Positions 9,919-20,553 are shown, numbered from the stretch's first letter. The stretch is 64,000 nt of DNA from Lampris incognitus (GCF_029633865.1 NC_079213.1:97837978-97901977), one strand, 5' to 3'. Numbers and translations: made by a program. Notes: a model not told the origin generated them from the sequence alone.

Positions 9919-12900
9919 GCACGCAGCCTGTGAAGGCATGTAAGCCAATTAGGCTGTCACAGATGCTGTCTCCAAGTGAACTTGCCAGTTTGGTGATGTC
10001 GACAAACCGTGTGCGGTTCTGAGTCCCACACTTCTGGTAGATGGGACAGGTGATGTCCTTCTGGAAGCCAAGACAAAGCCCCATGACATCAGTGTCCTCA
10101 GCTGTGATGATAACTGACTTTGAGCTGACTGCTCCTGCATGCAATGCATGCAGGAGCAGACGGGTGTCAGCTTCTTCATGTGTGGAGTGCAGTTCTGCTG
10201 CTTCCTCACACCCATCTTCTGTCAACTTGTAGCAGGTTTCCTCACAGGTCATGTACAACACCTTGCCATGCAGCATAGCTCTGTATCGTGGGAGTTTCCA
10301 CTCTTCCACCACAAACTTGATGAGACTGGTCTTGTTGGAGGAACTGCACAGAAATATTCTCCACTGCTGGACGTGGTGTCCCCCTGCAAGATTCTTGTAC
10401 TGGAGAGTGATGTCTCCACCCCGGTTCAGTCGTTCAGCATCTTTGATCGAAGTCTGGTGATAGACATCAAAAACAACATCAATCCTCCCACTCTGTGCTC
10501 CCTCATGGAGGACCTGGGTCAAGGCTGACTCTGCCACCTGTGCAAAGGTTTTGTTGTTGCCATTCATTTTTTGGACCAGGCTCATCCCATCAATGATGGA
10601 AGTAGATGGGATTGGGATGTCTTCTGCAGGAGATACATTCTTTTCAAGCTCTCTGGCAAGTGCAGCCTTGTTTGTTTTTCGTAAGGAGCCATCAGCATTT
10701 GCCAGTGCCCATGGTAGTGGGCCCAATGGGTAGGCAAGGACATCCTTCAGATTCACCTTCCTGCTTTCAGCCACCAGGATCATGTGACTGAAAAGGTTTC
10801 TATCTGCCTTCAGAACCACATCCTGTGCTTTCTTTCCATGAGCTTGTTTTGTGCTGACATTGGAGAATATTTTCAGACTTTGCTTGGTCATCTTGTCGTG
10901 GAATTTCACAGGTGGTGGGTCTGCATCTAACCTTGTTTGCTGGAATGCTTGGTAGGCCTCTTCTCCTTTCTCAAGAGCTCTCAAGAGATCTATGGTCACA
11001 TCAGGTGGAGCCATGTTGCCAGTGGAGAGGCTAACCAAATCAATGTCATCAGGGGACATAGGATTGAGCCAGTTATTCTCCATAAGGTCCATGAGAGACT
11101 GGACATCTGCTTCATCTCTCTTGATCCTTGGACTCTGTAGATCTGGATGAGACCATTTGCACCTGCCTTGACCTGTCAGGTCTCTCAGCTGTCTGAGGTA
11201 CATGCTTCTATACTCAGCTGTGAGATAATATTTGGTCACAGCTCCTGGCTTCAAGCTGAATCCCTTTGTCCCTCCAGCTGTTTGGGTGTCTTTGTTCACC
11301 GTTTCTTCTATAGCTTGGTCAACAGGGATTCGGCCAAAGGGATTGGTGGAGCCCAGTTGGACTGAGAAGCCTCCTTCCATGAATTCTGTGTACACATCTG
11401 GGTGTGTGATGGGCAGCTCAGACATCTGGGCGTAGTAGTAGGGGAGGTAGCGTGCATAATTCATCCTGTCATAAGCAAAGCACCATGAGATCATTGCTCG
11501 AATGCTAGCCAAGTGTAGCATCCAGTCTCCCTCTCTGGATGCTCGGATGAGCCCCAACAAGATTTCAACCATGTCCAAATAGGACATCCAGAAGTTCGAG
11601 AGGCTGCCGTTTCCGACTCTAAGGGACTCACGGTAGACTTCAAATAGATCCATGATGCGTGTACAAGAGCTGTTCTCGAGGACCTCCTTCAAAGCATGTT
11701 GTGAGACTTCTTTCCCAAGGCTGTCAATGGTCTTCAGTGTCTCATTCAGGTGAACCATGTCATTCCTGTGAGTTTCTTCCAACCAGGACAGGAAACCATT
11801 CAAGGTCAGTCGCATGAGAGCCTCATACAGGAGCTTGTGTAGTCGCACTGCCCTGTTGTACTTGCGGCCATCCATAACACCAGCAATTGAGCCTTCTGCA
11901 ATCATGCCAGACTCAATGCAGAGGTCTTTGAGTCCAGCATCTTGGAAACGCTTTCCTATTATTGCCAGCAGTGTGCAGATGGTGTGGAATACCCCAAGCC
12001 TAATGATGATATCATGGAACTTGTCATGGTGTTTCCATGTGATCTCGACAGCCTTCGCATACAGGGCTTGGTCAAAGACACAGACAATCTTCCTCAGGCC
12101 TAAGCACTGCATGATGCTCAGTGACTGGTTAAGCACCTCGTTGACAGTAGACATTTGTGTCACTGGAGCATTGATGGTAGGCAGATAGCCTATATTGTCG
12201 GGGATGACCGTCATCTCTCCTCGAGTCAGGATGTTGAAGCCTGTCCAGCTGCTGACTGACTGTTCTTCTTGTTGTGACATGCGTGCTAGGACCCAAAGAA
12301 GGTTTTTCTCTCTGGCAAGCTTAGTATTGGCTGCAGTATCGGCATCTGACTTTTTGCTTTGTGGTGGCCCTACCCGTTGTCCAGCATTGTAAGTTGGTAA
12401 CATTGGTGGGGGTCCATCAATGCTTCTCTTCTTTGTTTTGGGAACAGTGGGCATGGGTTGGACAGGAAGTGGGTTGACTGGCTTTGCTTGCACAGCAATC
12501 CCATTGACTCTGTGAGATGTTCCCTCACCATTGACAGTTTCTTCAAGACGGTCGATATTGTCCCAGGCTAAAGTTGTGAATATGCCAGGATGGATGTTAG
12601 CTGGAAGGGCAATGCCACTCCCTGATGATGAGAGTTTCTGGAGACACAGGGCAGTGTTGATCTCTTCCATCTGTGAATAGGACACACTGTGACCAAGTCG
12701 GTTGAGGATGTTTATCAACTCTACATTTCCTGTCAACGATTTGACACTGAATGGCAGAACAATGTGCTTGGAAGGCTTGGTATTTCCACATGTCACTGCA
12801 TATACTATGTCATGGCCAAATGACTGCAGAAGGCACTGCACTCTCTGGGATGCATGATCAGGATCATTTGAGCCTGTGAGTAGAGAGTACAGGAAGATAA

Positions 12901-13981
12901 TGAGCGACTCTGGAATGGTAGGACATTCTGCTTCTGGTTTGACTTCAGGCGGCCAGGTTTGAGGAACATCTTGACTTTTAATGTCTGCTCTCAATTTGAT
13001 GGCTGCTTTGGCTATAACATCTTGTGCACTGACACTTTTCAGGGTCTGCAGCTCCCTTTTGAGAGACTGATTTTCTTTGGCAAGTTCCCTCATGGACAAG
13101 TTATCGGGATAGAGGAGGAATTTTCCTTTCTCATCAGGGAATATCTGCAAGGCTCCAGCAAACTCACTCTCCAGGTTTCGCCTTATGTGCTTCTTGGTTG
13201 ATTCCTTGACTTGGGCAATGCCTTGGGAGTTCATTGAAGCTACCAGTCTAGAAGAGAGATCAGTCATTGTCATCACTTGAGGATTGCCAAAAAGCTCCAT
13301 CCTGATGAAGAGGAACAGCTCATTGTATGCCTTATTCACATCAGCTTCATACTGGGCTGCAGCATCATCATCTTCATTGCTGGCAACCTCTCCTTTGGAA
13401 ACCTCTTCTTTGGTGTAAAGTCTATAGCATGACCTGTGGTAGTGCCCTTCAGCTGCTACAAGGTCTCTTCTCACAATGGCAAGGATTCTGCTGTCCCTTT
13501 TCTTTGTGGCTGCACTCCTGATCTTTGCATCAGCTCGCAGTTCTAGACACTGCACCAGTACTTCTCTCGTATTCTGTCTCTTGGAATATTTGCTGTTTTT
13601 CTGACAAAATATGCACTCTGCATCATAAGTCCTAGATGTACTTGGAGCATGTCGAGCTACTCTCTTAGATTGTTTCTTTTCAGCAGAGACACAACTTTTC
13701 TTTTCTTTTGCAAGGAGGCCATCAAGAATTTGCTTCATAGTGAAGATACTGCGACACTTTCTGTGGTAGTAGATTGCTGGAATCTGTCCCTCAGGAATGT
13801 CTTTTGCCAGTTTCAAAACTGGTGCATGATTTCGTATCTGAGCTGCCCTGAGCAGAGTTCTCCATGAGTCGACACTTTGTAGTGAAACCAGCTTATCTGT
13901 ATCATCAGAACAGTGGATAATGCACTCCACCCGTGGGCGCTTTGGTATTGGGTAAAAACCTGCTTGTTCACCAGTGGCCAT
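9833..13981 (-). CDS. Large Academ-like transposase: paired zinc knuckles, RNase H-like core, FEN/XPG-like nuclease
   Basis: This 1382-codon ORF is the element's main protein. Two N-terminal zinc-knuckle-like modules come first, with matching HRKC and HRSC ends: CIIHCSDD...YYHRKCRSIF (residues about 20-80) and CIFCQKN...HYHRSCYRLY (about 120-190). A coiled region follows near 300-330. The middle has acidic motifs AWDNIDRLEET and VFDQALYAKA, then FHTICTLLAIIGKRF and EGSIAGVMDG, likely the DNA-cutting core (inference). Residues about 1166-1353 follow FEN/XPG order: IDVVFDVYHQTSIKDAERL, HEEADTRLLLH (1268-1278), AEDTDV (1294-1299) and LHAFTGC (1347-1353). The last 29 residues are out of frame because of a 4-bp insertion; the true sequel is in 9301-9918. 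The start Met at 13981 opens a sensible protein directly inside the right TIR. Such proteins are typically seen as uncharacterised multicopy genes in fish. Confidence 0.75.
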   Translation of the reverse strand: MATGEQAGFYPIPKRPRVECIIHCSDDTDKLVSLQSVDSWRTLLRAAQIRNHAPVLKLAKDIPEGQIPAIYYHRKCRSIFTMKQILDGLLAKEKKSCVSAEKKQSKRVARHAPSTSRTYDAECIFCQKNSKYSKRQNTREVLVQCLELRADAKIRSAATKKRDSRILAIVRRDLVAAEGHYHRSCYRLYTKEEVSKGEVASNEDDDAAAQYEADVNKAYNELFLFIRMELFGNPQVMTMTDLSSRLVASMNSQGIAQVKESTKKHIRRNLESEFAGALQIFPDEKGKFLLYPDNLSMRELAKENQSLKRELQTLKSVSAQDVIAKAAIKLRADIKSQDVPQTWPPEVKPEAECPTIPESLIIFLYSLLTGSNDPDHASQRVQCLLQSFGHDIVYAVTCGNTKPSKHIVLPFSVKSLTGNVELINILNRLGHSVSYSQMEEINTALCLQKLSSSGSGIALPANIHPGIFTTLAWDNIDRLEETVNGEGTSHRVNGIAVQAKPVNPLPVQPMPTVPKTKKRSIDGPPPMLPTYNAGQRVGPPQSKKSDADTAANTKLAREKNLLWVLARMSQQEEQSVSSWTGFNILTRGEMTVIPDNIGYLPTINAPVTQMSTVNEVLNQSLSIMQCLGLRKIVCVFDQALYAKAVEITWKHHDKFHDIIIRLGVFHTICTLLAIIGKRFQDAGLKDLCIESGMIAEGSIAGVMDGRKYNRAVRLHKLLYEALMRLTLNGFLSWLEETHRNDMVHLNETLKTIDSLGKEVSQHALKEVLENSSCTRIMDLFEVYRESLRVGNGSLSNFWMSYLDMVEILLGLIRASREGDWMLHLASIRAMISWCFAYDRMNYARYLPYYYAQMSELPITHPDVYTEFMEGGFSVQLGSTNPFGRIPVDQAIEETVNKDTQTAGGTKGFSLKPGAVTKYYLTAEYRSMYLRQLRDLTGQGRCKWSHPDLQSPRIKRDEADVQSLMDLMENNWLNPMSPDDIDLVSLSTGNMAPPDVTIDLLRALEKGEEAYQAFQQTRLDADPPPVKFHDKMTKQSLKIFSNVSTKQAHGKKAQDVVLKADRNLFSHMILVAESRKVNLKDVLAYPLGPLPWALANADGSLRKTNKAALARELEKNVSPAEDIPIPSTSIIDGMSLVQKMNGNNKTFAQVAESALTQVLHEGAQSGRIDVVFDVYHQTSIKDAERLNRGGDITLQYKNLAGGHHVQQWRIFLCSSSNKTSLIKFVVEEWKLPRYRAMLHGKVLYMTCEETCYKLTEDGCEEAAELHSTHEEADTRLLLHALHAGAVSSKSVIITAEDTDVMGLCLGFQKDITCPIYQKCGTQNRTRFVDITKLASSLGDSICDSLIGLHAFTGCVRHCQCIRWSREAECPEDSEKAHFLPRDF

Positions 13982-14654
13982 ATTCAGTCAGTTTTCACCT
14001 GCCACATACAAACAAATACATGTAACTTAGGTGTATGAACACTACTAAAACAAAGTTTACTTTGCTTCACCAGCGTCATATTACCATTATTTATCTTACA
14101 TAGCCACAAATAGATACATTACCTAGTTGTTATGCAACAGCTGTATTTTGTCCACATGAGGCCGCTAAAATCAACACAAGATGAAAGTTCCTCGTAGCCA
14201 CTTTAACTAATCATATTAACATATACATTAAAAGAACATGCTAACATTATGGGAAATTAGCTTACAATCGTCTCCAGAGTGAGACAAGAAGATAGATACC
14301 AGTTTCCTCTATATATGTTTAGTAGAAAGCTATCTGGCTGTTAGCCTAGCTTAGCACAATGAATGGAAGTACACAGTACTGGTTATCCTTGGTTGTTGGC
14401 CAACTAAGAACTGTCCCAGAGTTTAAGCTAGGCTAATCAGTACCAGGGGTGTTGAAATGCTATATTTGTAAAAATCTGGGCAAATACACAATCGTGAGAG
14501 GCACAGAAACAGGTTTCCTGAAAGAAAAATGAAATAGCTGCTCATTTGGAAAGGTTATCATGTATTATTTTACTTCTGTTAGTGTACCAAATAAAATGGC
14601 ACCAGTGAAGTTGTGTCACCTTGGGGGATATCGATATCTGGTCTGACCCATGGA
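13982..14654. other. 5' leader region of the Academ-like element
   Basis: Non-coding sequence between the ORF start and the right TIR. It probably holds the element's promoter. A degenerate second copy of the terminal motif (GACCCATGGACTAAC) lies at 14645-14657. Confidence 0.4.
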
Positions 14655-15235
14655 CTAACTGGCTTTGGTCTAGTTAGTTTCTTAGTAATAATGCCCTTCT
14701 AATTTAAGGTTCACAATCACCTCACACAATGAAATAGTATGGGTATATTATACATTTCCTGAATCTTTACAGTCCTGTGAGTATTCCAGTTTTTGTGTTT
14801 TGTGTCCCTGATATTCCTAGATGCCACAGGGCTAAAAGAAAGTATATAGTTTAGGCGAACACTGCAGAAAGATGTGTGTTATTGACGGGTTGAAGAGCTC
14901 AAGTGACCTCTATATTTGTGAGAAATATCCACAACAGGGCTTGAATGAAAGCTAAGAAGGTCCCCTTTAAAATGATACCAAAGACAATATTATAGAACAT
15001 TGAAAAATGTCCTGACCATGAGGCTAAACCAGGATATGCACCAGCGTCTAAAATGCAATTTACTTTAGGGGGTGGTTAACTTCATGAGCTGATAACTGTG
15101 ATACAGCTGCCACTCAGGAATGGTTATCATACCAAAATATCATCTACAGACATGGATCCTTACAAAAATTATAAGTAAGTTTTGCCACCTTGAGTGTACC
15201 GAAATAGGAAATTTTGGGCTCTGGCCCATGGACTA
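14655..15235 (-). repeat. Right terminal inverted repeat of the Academ-like element
   Basis: About 580 bp, inverse of 8484-8993. It has extra bases near 14950-14990 (AAGCTAAGAAGGTCCCC...) that are absent on the left. Confidence 0.85.
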
Positions 15236-15322
15236 ATAGGAGCAGTGGGCAGTTGCAGCGCCCAGGGACCAACTCCAGTTCTTCTTTCCATTGTCTTGGT
15301 CAGCAGCACAGACAGGAGTATT
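15236..15322 (-). repeat. Old teleost repeat (family C), piece 2 of 3
   Basis: GGAGCAGTGGGCAG...GGGACCAACTCCAGTTC...CTTGGTCAG...GCACAGAC matches 55216-55300 of the intact copy. It ends in AGACAGGAGTATT (15310-15322), which is repeated at 19674-19686 beyond the LINE. Confidence 0.8.
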
Positions 15323-15710
15323 TTTTTTATAACTTTGTTCATTGGATTTTCAACATCATCGGTATTTACAAAATAATCGAACTGGAAATTTATGTTTGGA
15401 ATACAAAACAACAAAAAACGAAAACAGAACATGGGACAAAATCATAACAATGATAAAAAAGAAAACAAAAAACAAAATACCATTGTCGTTGTCCTAGTTC
15501 AATAAATTCAGACAGTATATTTCACTATGGGTGTCCTATACACATACCAGGTCCTTTGCATTACCGGAATGTGTCGTGTCCTCAACCTCATCCAGTGAGG
15601 ATAAGAATACAGGCTACATATAGAACTGGTTATACATCACTCTGGAACTGCAGGGAGATGTAATTGCTTAACATGAGAAAAGAAGGGAGTCCACATTACA
15701 CAAAATGTGT

Positions 15711-16717
15711 TTATGGATCCTCTAAGAGTCTAAGTGGATGTCTAATTTTTTCCAGCTTGATGCAATTTAAAACAGCTTTAATCCGGACAGCATGGAAAGG
15801 GGGTGCCGGAGATTTCCATCTAAGCAAGATCAATCGCCTCGCCAACAGGGTGACAAAGGCAATTATGTCCTTATTCATTTTGGTCAGTCGTAATGTGGGT
15901 GAGGTAACCCCAAATAGGGCAATGAGTGGGTCTGGTTCAATCTGTGTGCCGCTTATTTCAGAGAGTGTGTTAAATATATCTTCCCAAAAACTAACAAGAG
16001 ATGGGCAACCCCCAAAACATATGAACATGATTTGCAGGGGATTGGTTACACCTTACACAGTTAGGGCTAACATCTTTGTAAATTTTGGATAATCTCTCTT
16101 TGGTCCAGTGAGCCCTGTGAATGAGTTTGCATTGGATGAGGCCGTGTCGGGCACAAACAGAGGAGGTGTGTACCCTTTTGAGTGCCTCTACCCATAATTT
16201 GTCAGGTATTTCCTCACCCAGTTCCACCTCCCATGAAGATTTAACATCGTTGAATGAGGTGGCCTGTAGAGACCAAATTTGTCTATAGGCTATTGTCAGG
16301 GTACTTTTCAGAGTAGGAAGGGGGGTAAGAAAAGTGTCAAACTGTGTCACTAGGAAGAGTGGGGAATTGAGGATCTATGCTGCAGATATAACTCTGGATC
16401 TGTAACTACCTAAAAAAAAAAATGTCTGGGAAGCCCAAATTTGGTTGAGAGCTGCTCAAATGTAGGAAATGTATTATTAATATAGAGATCTCTGAACCTT
16501 TTAATACCAAAACCAGACCACATTGAGAAAGCACTGTCCACCATAGATGGGGGAAAGCCGGATTTGAGGCCACCGGGGCATAAAAAGAAGTTGTCTGAAA
16601 CCCAAAATGGCATCTAAATTGGTTCCAGATCCTCAATGTTGTTTTGACACACATTTTTAGTGAAGAAGTGATGAGGGCCTGTAATGGAAAAGTGAGTGAG
16701 GGAAGACAATGATGCAT
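15711..16717 (-). pseudogene. LINE ORF2 C-terminal region (zf-RVT and tail)
   Basis: Frames at 16406-16717, 15991-16350 and 15711-16028 continue the LINE ORF2 with shifts between them. The middle frame has DKLWVEALKRVHTSSVCARH, IQCKLIHRAHWTKERL and a CVRCN...HMFWG knuckle, typical of the domain after LINE RTs. The last part runs FWEDIFNTLSEISG and LIALFGV. The frameshifts make it non-functional. Confidence 0.75.
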
Positions 16718-18098
16718 ATGAGGCGGCCTCCATCTCTAGCCAAATTGGGGGTGTGGATATTTCTTTGCTCTGCAACCAGTACTGAATGGTCCTGAGATTA
16801 GCAGCCCAGTAGTAGGACCTGAAATCTGGTAGCGCTAGGCCTCCGTCTGACTTGGGCCTCTGCCAGAGCTGCTTTCGCATCCTAGGAGACTTTTCATCCC
16901 ATATAAAAGGTAAAATTAGGCCATCAATCTTTTTAAAAAAGTTATTGGGAAGAGAAATCGGCAAGCATTGAAAGAGATATAGGAATTTAGGGAGGGTGTT
17001 CATTTTAATAGAATTAATTCTTGCGACTAAAGAGAGGTGCAGCAATGACCAGCATTCTAAATCGTCCTTAGTATGGGTTAAAATGGAAACAAAGTTGGCC
17101 TGAAAGAGGTTTTCAAGTCTGTTTGTGACATGTACACCGAGAAAGGTCAAAGTATTATGAACCGTTTTAAATGGAAAGTTATGTAGAGAGAAACTTTTTG
17201 CGGCCACATTAAGTGGCATCACTTCACTTTTACTAAAATTCAGTTTATACCCTGATAAGTGACCAAAGGATGTGAAAGTGGCAAGAGCCGGAGGGACAGA
17301 AACAGAAAGGTCGGATATATATAACAATAAATCATCTGCATATAGACAGATTGTGTTCGTTTCCGTGTCTAATTATACCTTTAATGAGAGGACTGGAACG
17401 AAGTTTTATTGTCAGGGGTTCTATGGCAAGGGCAAATAGCAAGGGACTTAAAGGGCAATCCTGGCGTGTTGACCGTTGCAGGAGAAAATACCCCAATTGA
17501 GTGTTATTGTCCCTGACAGAAGCTTGGGGGGGATGAGTACAAAAGTCCTCTCGAAGTAATGAATTTGGAGCCAAAGCCGAATTTGTTTAGGGTGTAAAAA
17601 AAGGTATTTCCACTCCACCCGGTCGAATGCTATCTCTGTGTCTAGGGATATGATGGCCTCGGAAGTGGTTGTGATAGAGGGATTATATATATATAATATT
17701 AAACAACCTTCATAGATTAAAGAATGAGTGTCTGTTCTTAATAAATCCTGTTTGATCAGGGGAGATAATTGTTGGGAGAACTGTTTTGAGACGTGCTGCC
17801 AGAAGTTTGGCTAGAATTTTATAGTCAACATTTAACAAACTAATTGGATGGTTTGATGCGCAGTCAAGAGGGCCTTTGTTTTTTTTTTAAGGATAAGACA
17901 GATAGTTGCCTGGGTGAGAGTCTGTGGGCGAGTGCCATTTACAAATGCTTCATTGTACATTTCAATTAGAATAGGGACTATTTTGGAAAACAACTTTTTG
18001 TAAAACTCTGCTGAATAGCAGTCAGGTCCAGGACTTCTCCCAGATTGAAGGGAACTGACAGCGTTAGACAATTCTTCGACGGTGATCGGTTGTTCCAA
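16614..18098 (-). pseudogene. LINE ORF2 reverse transcriptase (broken)
   Basis: The motifs appear in order on the minus strand. At 18098-17832 are ELSNAVSSLQSGRSPGPDCY and the ATICLILKK block. At about 17574-17332 are QDCPLSPLLFALAIEPLT and LIKGII. The frame at 17327-16614 starts inside the catalytic region at LYISDLS and continues with GYKLNFSKSEVMPLN, the NTLTFLGVHV block and IWDEKSPRMRKQLWQRPK. The pieces lie in different frames with stops between them, and the sequence between 17832 and 17574 has lost its frame, so no active RT is made. Confidence 0.8.
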
Positions 18099-18521
18099 TT
18101 TTTTACCATATTCTGGCTGCCCAAGGGCACATTAAGAGAGTGGACGAAAATCATTTAGTTCTGATGCATCTGCCTCATGTTCAGAAGTGTATAAAGACTG
18201 GTAGAATCTCTTGAATTCATCATTGATACCCCTAGGGTCTAATAATATCCCAGATGATGTGCAAATTTTAGGAATCTGATGTGATGATGTTACTTGGCGT
18301 AATTGGTGGGCTAATAATTTACCAGCTTTGTCCTCTTGTTCATAATAAGTGCTCCTAGACTTTGCAAGCAGTTATGTGACCTCATCTGTTAATAATGTAT
18401 AAAGCTCTGCTTGCAAAGTTAAACGCGCCTTATATATATGTCTGGAGATGGTGAGACGGCATAAATGTCCTCCAATTGGGCAATACAGCATGTCAGCACA
18501 AGTTGCCTATCCTTTTTAAGT

Positions 18522-19456
18522 TTATTCACGTGTGCAATGTAGGAGATAATTTCGCCTCTGATATAGGCTTTCAAAGTTTCCCAGAGAGTAGATGCAGATA
18601 TACGTATCTGGGGTTCTATTTGTAGCAGTAAAAAAGTCAATTTGGTCCGAAGCAAATTTGATAAAATTTTCATCACTGAACAACTGAGTGTTTAATCGCC
18701 AAGGTGGTCGCATGTTATCAACAGTTTGAAAGACTACTTCCATAATAACAGGGGCATGGTTAGATATAACAATTGGGTTGTATGAACATGAGGATATGGA
18801 GTTCAGAATTCTATCATCTACAAGGAAATGGTCTATTCGTGTAAAAGAGTGGTGATTCGGTGAGAAAAAAGAATATGCTTTGCCAAAGATCCGAGACTGC
18901 AAATTCAGACATAAAGGATCGAACATCCCTACCTGAGGTTGACAATGTGGTAGACTTAGTGGAGGATCGGTCTAACTGTGGGTCTAGCCAACAATTAAAG
19001 TCACCGCCTAAGATCAGCATATGGAAGGACATATCAGAGAGTGTAGAGAAAACCAATTTAAAAAAAATCACCATTGTCCCAGTTGGGAGCGTAAATGTTG
19101 ACGAAAAGTACATTTGTATTGAACAGCTTACCGCTGACAATTACGTACCTACCACTGAGATCAGCAGTCACATTGGAACAGGTAAAAGGTACTGATTTGT
19201 GAAATAAAATAGCCACTGCTCTTGCCCTACTCTGAAATGAGGAATGAAACACCTGGCCCATCCATCTACACCTAAGACTCAAGTGTTGTGATACCTTGAG
19301 GTGAGTTTCTTGGAGGAACATGATGTGAGCTCTCAATTGGTGAAGATGGTGGAGTACTTTACTGTGTTTAAATGGGTTGTTGATGCCTCTGCAGTTCCAG
19401 GTAATGAAATTAAAGCCATTTCCTCCTGTTGGATGAGCTACACCAGGCTGAACCAT
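18522..19456 (-). pseudogene. LINE ORF2 apurinic-like endonuclease (broken)
   Basis: The start Met at 19456 begins the ORF2-like reading: FNFITWNCRGINNP (the N-terminal Asn motif), IMFLQETHL (catalytic Glu), VNIYAPN, then after a shift LILGGDFNCWLDP (GDFN), and after another shift TRIDHFLVD and VISNHAPV, where canonical SDHAP reads SNHAP. This is the EEP-fold nicking endonuclease used for target-primed reverse transcription. Two frame changes and the altered SDH motif make it inactive. Confidence 0.8.
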
Positions 19457-19673
19457 GTCTTAAAAGAGAGAGGACGTGTAAAGAACAAAGCGCAATATAA
19501 ACTAAAGAACTTCATCGACCATGGTAGTACAAATTTAAGATACAAAAACAAGTAACAAAATACAAGAGACATATAGATAAAAGCTACATACAAACAAAGA
19601 GGAAAGTGCCCCTTCCCCCCCAAACCTCCCTTGCCAAAGCATCTCCCCAACTGAGATGCAAACAAAACCCTGA

Positions 19674-19868
19674 AGACAGGAGTATTAATCCTAACATGCA
19701 TGTCTTTTGGATGGTTGGAGGAAACCGGAGCACCCGGAGGAAACCCACGCAGACACAGGTAGAACATGCAAACTCCACACAGAAAGGACCCGGGACGGCT
19801 TGGGGTTCGAATCCAGGACCTTCTTGCTGTGAGGCAACAATGCTAATCACTGGGCCACCTAGCCACAA
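19674..19868 (-). repeat. Old teleost repeat (family C), piece 3 of 3
   Basis: AACATGCATGTCTTTTGGATGG, GGAAACCCACGCAGACAC, AACATGCAAACTCCACAC and GACCTTCTTGCTGTGAGG match copies at 24140-24310 and 55318-55512. On the minus strand the end reads as a tRNA-like head (CTCACAGCAAGAAGGTCC, then GGATTCGAACCCC). Confidence 0.8.
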
Positions 19869-19892
19869 AAGCTATGTTAAAATCTATTTTCA

Positions 19893-20288
19893 GTAGTCCG
19901 TGGGAGTGTAGCGGTCTAAGCATCGGCTTTGTGTCGATGCAGTTACCCACTGGGGACTGGGGTTGGCGCCTCGGTCTCGTCAGATCCGACTATGGCCGGA
20001 CTCGACAAAGCAGTAATAATTGGCAATGCTGTCTTCGAGAGGGGGGCAGAGTCGGCTTGTGTTCGTCACATGAATGTGTCTCTGGGAGTTTCGGAAAAAG
20101 CAGTAGTTCGGCCTGGAGTCGCCTTGTCACGAAAGTGGCGAGGCGTCTCCTTCGAGACTGCCGGCCAGAGAGATGCAGTTGGCAAACGCATGCAGTACGA
20201 GGGTGGGTGTTTGAACTAAAAGAGGGAGCGATTGGCCACTAAATTGGGAGAAAAAGGGAAAAATCAGAAATAAAATTAAAAAAAAATG
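19893..20288 (+). mobile_element. tRNA-derived SINE, family B, copy 2
   Basis: Matches 7441-7825 through most of its length (TAAGCATCGGCTTTGTGTCG, GACTATGGCCGGA, AACGCATGCAGTACGAGGG, GAAAAATCAGAAATAAA). The flanking 8-bp repeat TATTTTCA lies at 19885-19892 and 20289-20296. Confidence 0.8.
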
Positions 20289-20550
20289 TATTTTCAAAGA
20301 ATGAAACAAAACCACTCATGCTGCCTGATAATGTTACTATTGTGACCCCACAATATTAATATTTTCATGTCCACAGCATGACTAAATCCAATGCACTCTA
20401 AATTAAATTCCCTCCAAACTGACAGGCCTGTTGCTGTATTGGTCTTGTTTTCTTTTTTAGCTAACTTCATCATCACTCAGTGCTGTTTGCCCTCATGGGT
20501 ATATATGGGTTTTGCACATATTTACATTTGTACACACAGATACAAATTTG

Positions 20551-20553
<3 letters not shown>

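Larger units (their letters stand above)
8484..15235 (-). mobile_element. Academ-like DNA transposon, 6.75 kb, long TIRs, ATA target duplication
   Basis: The ends are TAGTCCATGGGCCAGA (8484) and its inverse TCTGGCCCATGGACTA (ends 15235). They are flanked by ATA on both sides (8481-8483 and 15236-15238) and lie within an old repeat whose two halves match the intact copy at 55 kb. The TIRs extend over 500 bp. Between them one strand carries a 1382-codon ORF and a 200-codon continuation with a C-terminal FEN/XPG-like nuclease signature. A 3-bp TSD with an XPG-like nuclease is the stated hallmark of Academ transposons as I remember that family, so the assignment is by architecture, not by search. 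A 4-bp insertion breaks the frame, so this copy is probably not autonomous now. Confidence 0.7.
15323..19673 (-). mobile_element. L1/Tx1-type LINE, 4.35 kb, with 13-bp target-site duplication
   Basis: AGACAGGAGTATT occurs at 15310-15322 and 19674-19686. The insert starts with a T-run (the poly(A) end on the minus strand) and lies entirely within the family C repeat. Coding remains in minus-strand order are endonuclease, reverse transcriptase and zf-RVT. ORF1 is not seen, so the copy is probably 5' truncated just before ORF2. Confidence 0.85.

Noticed and set aside
10041-13867. Many plus-strand frames opposite the large Academ-like ORF
   Set aside because: Antisense shadows of the 1382-codon minus-strand ORF, with no motif of their own.
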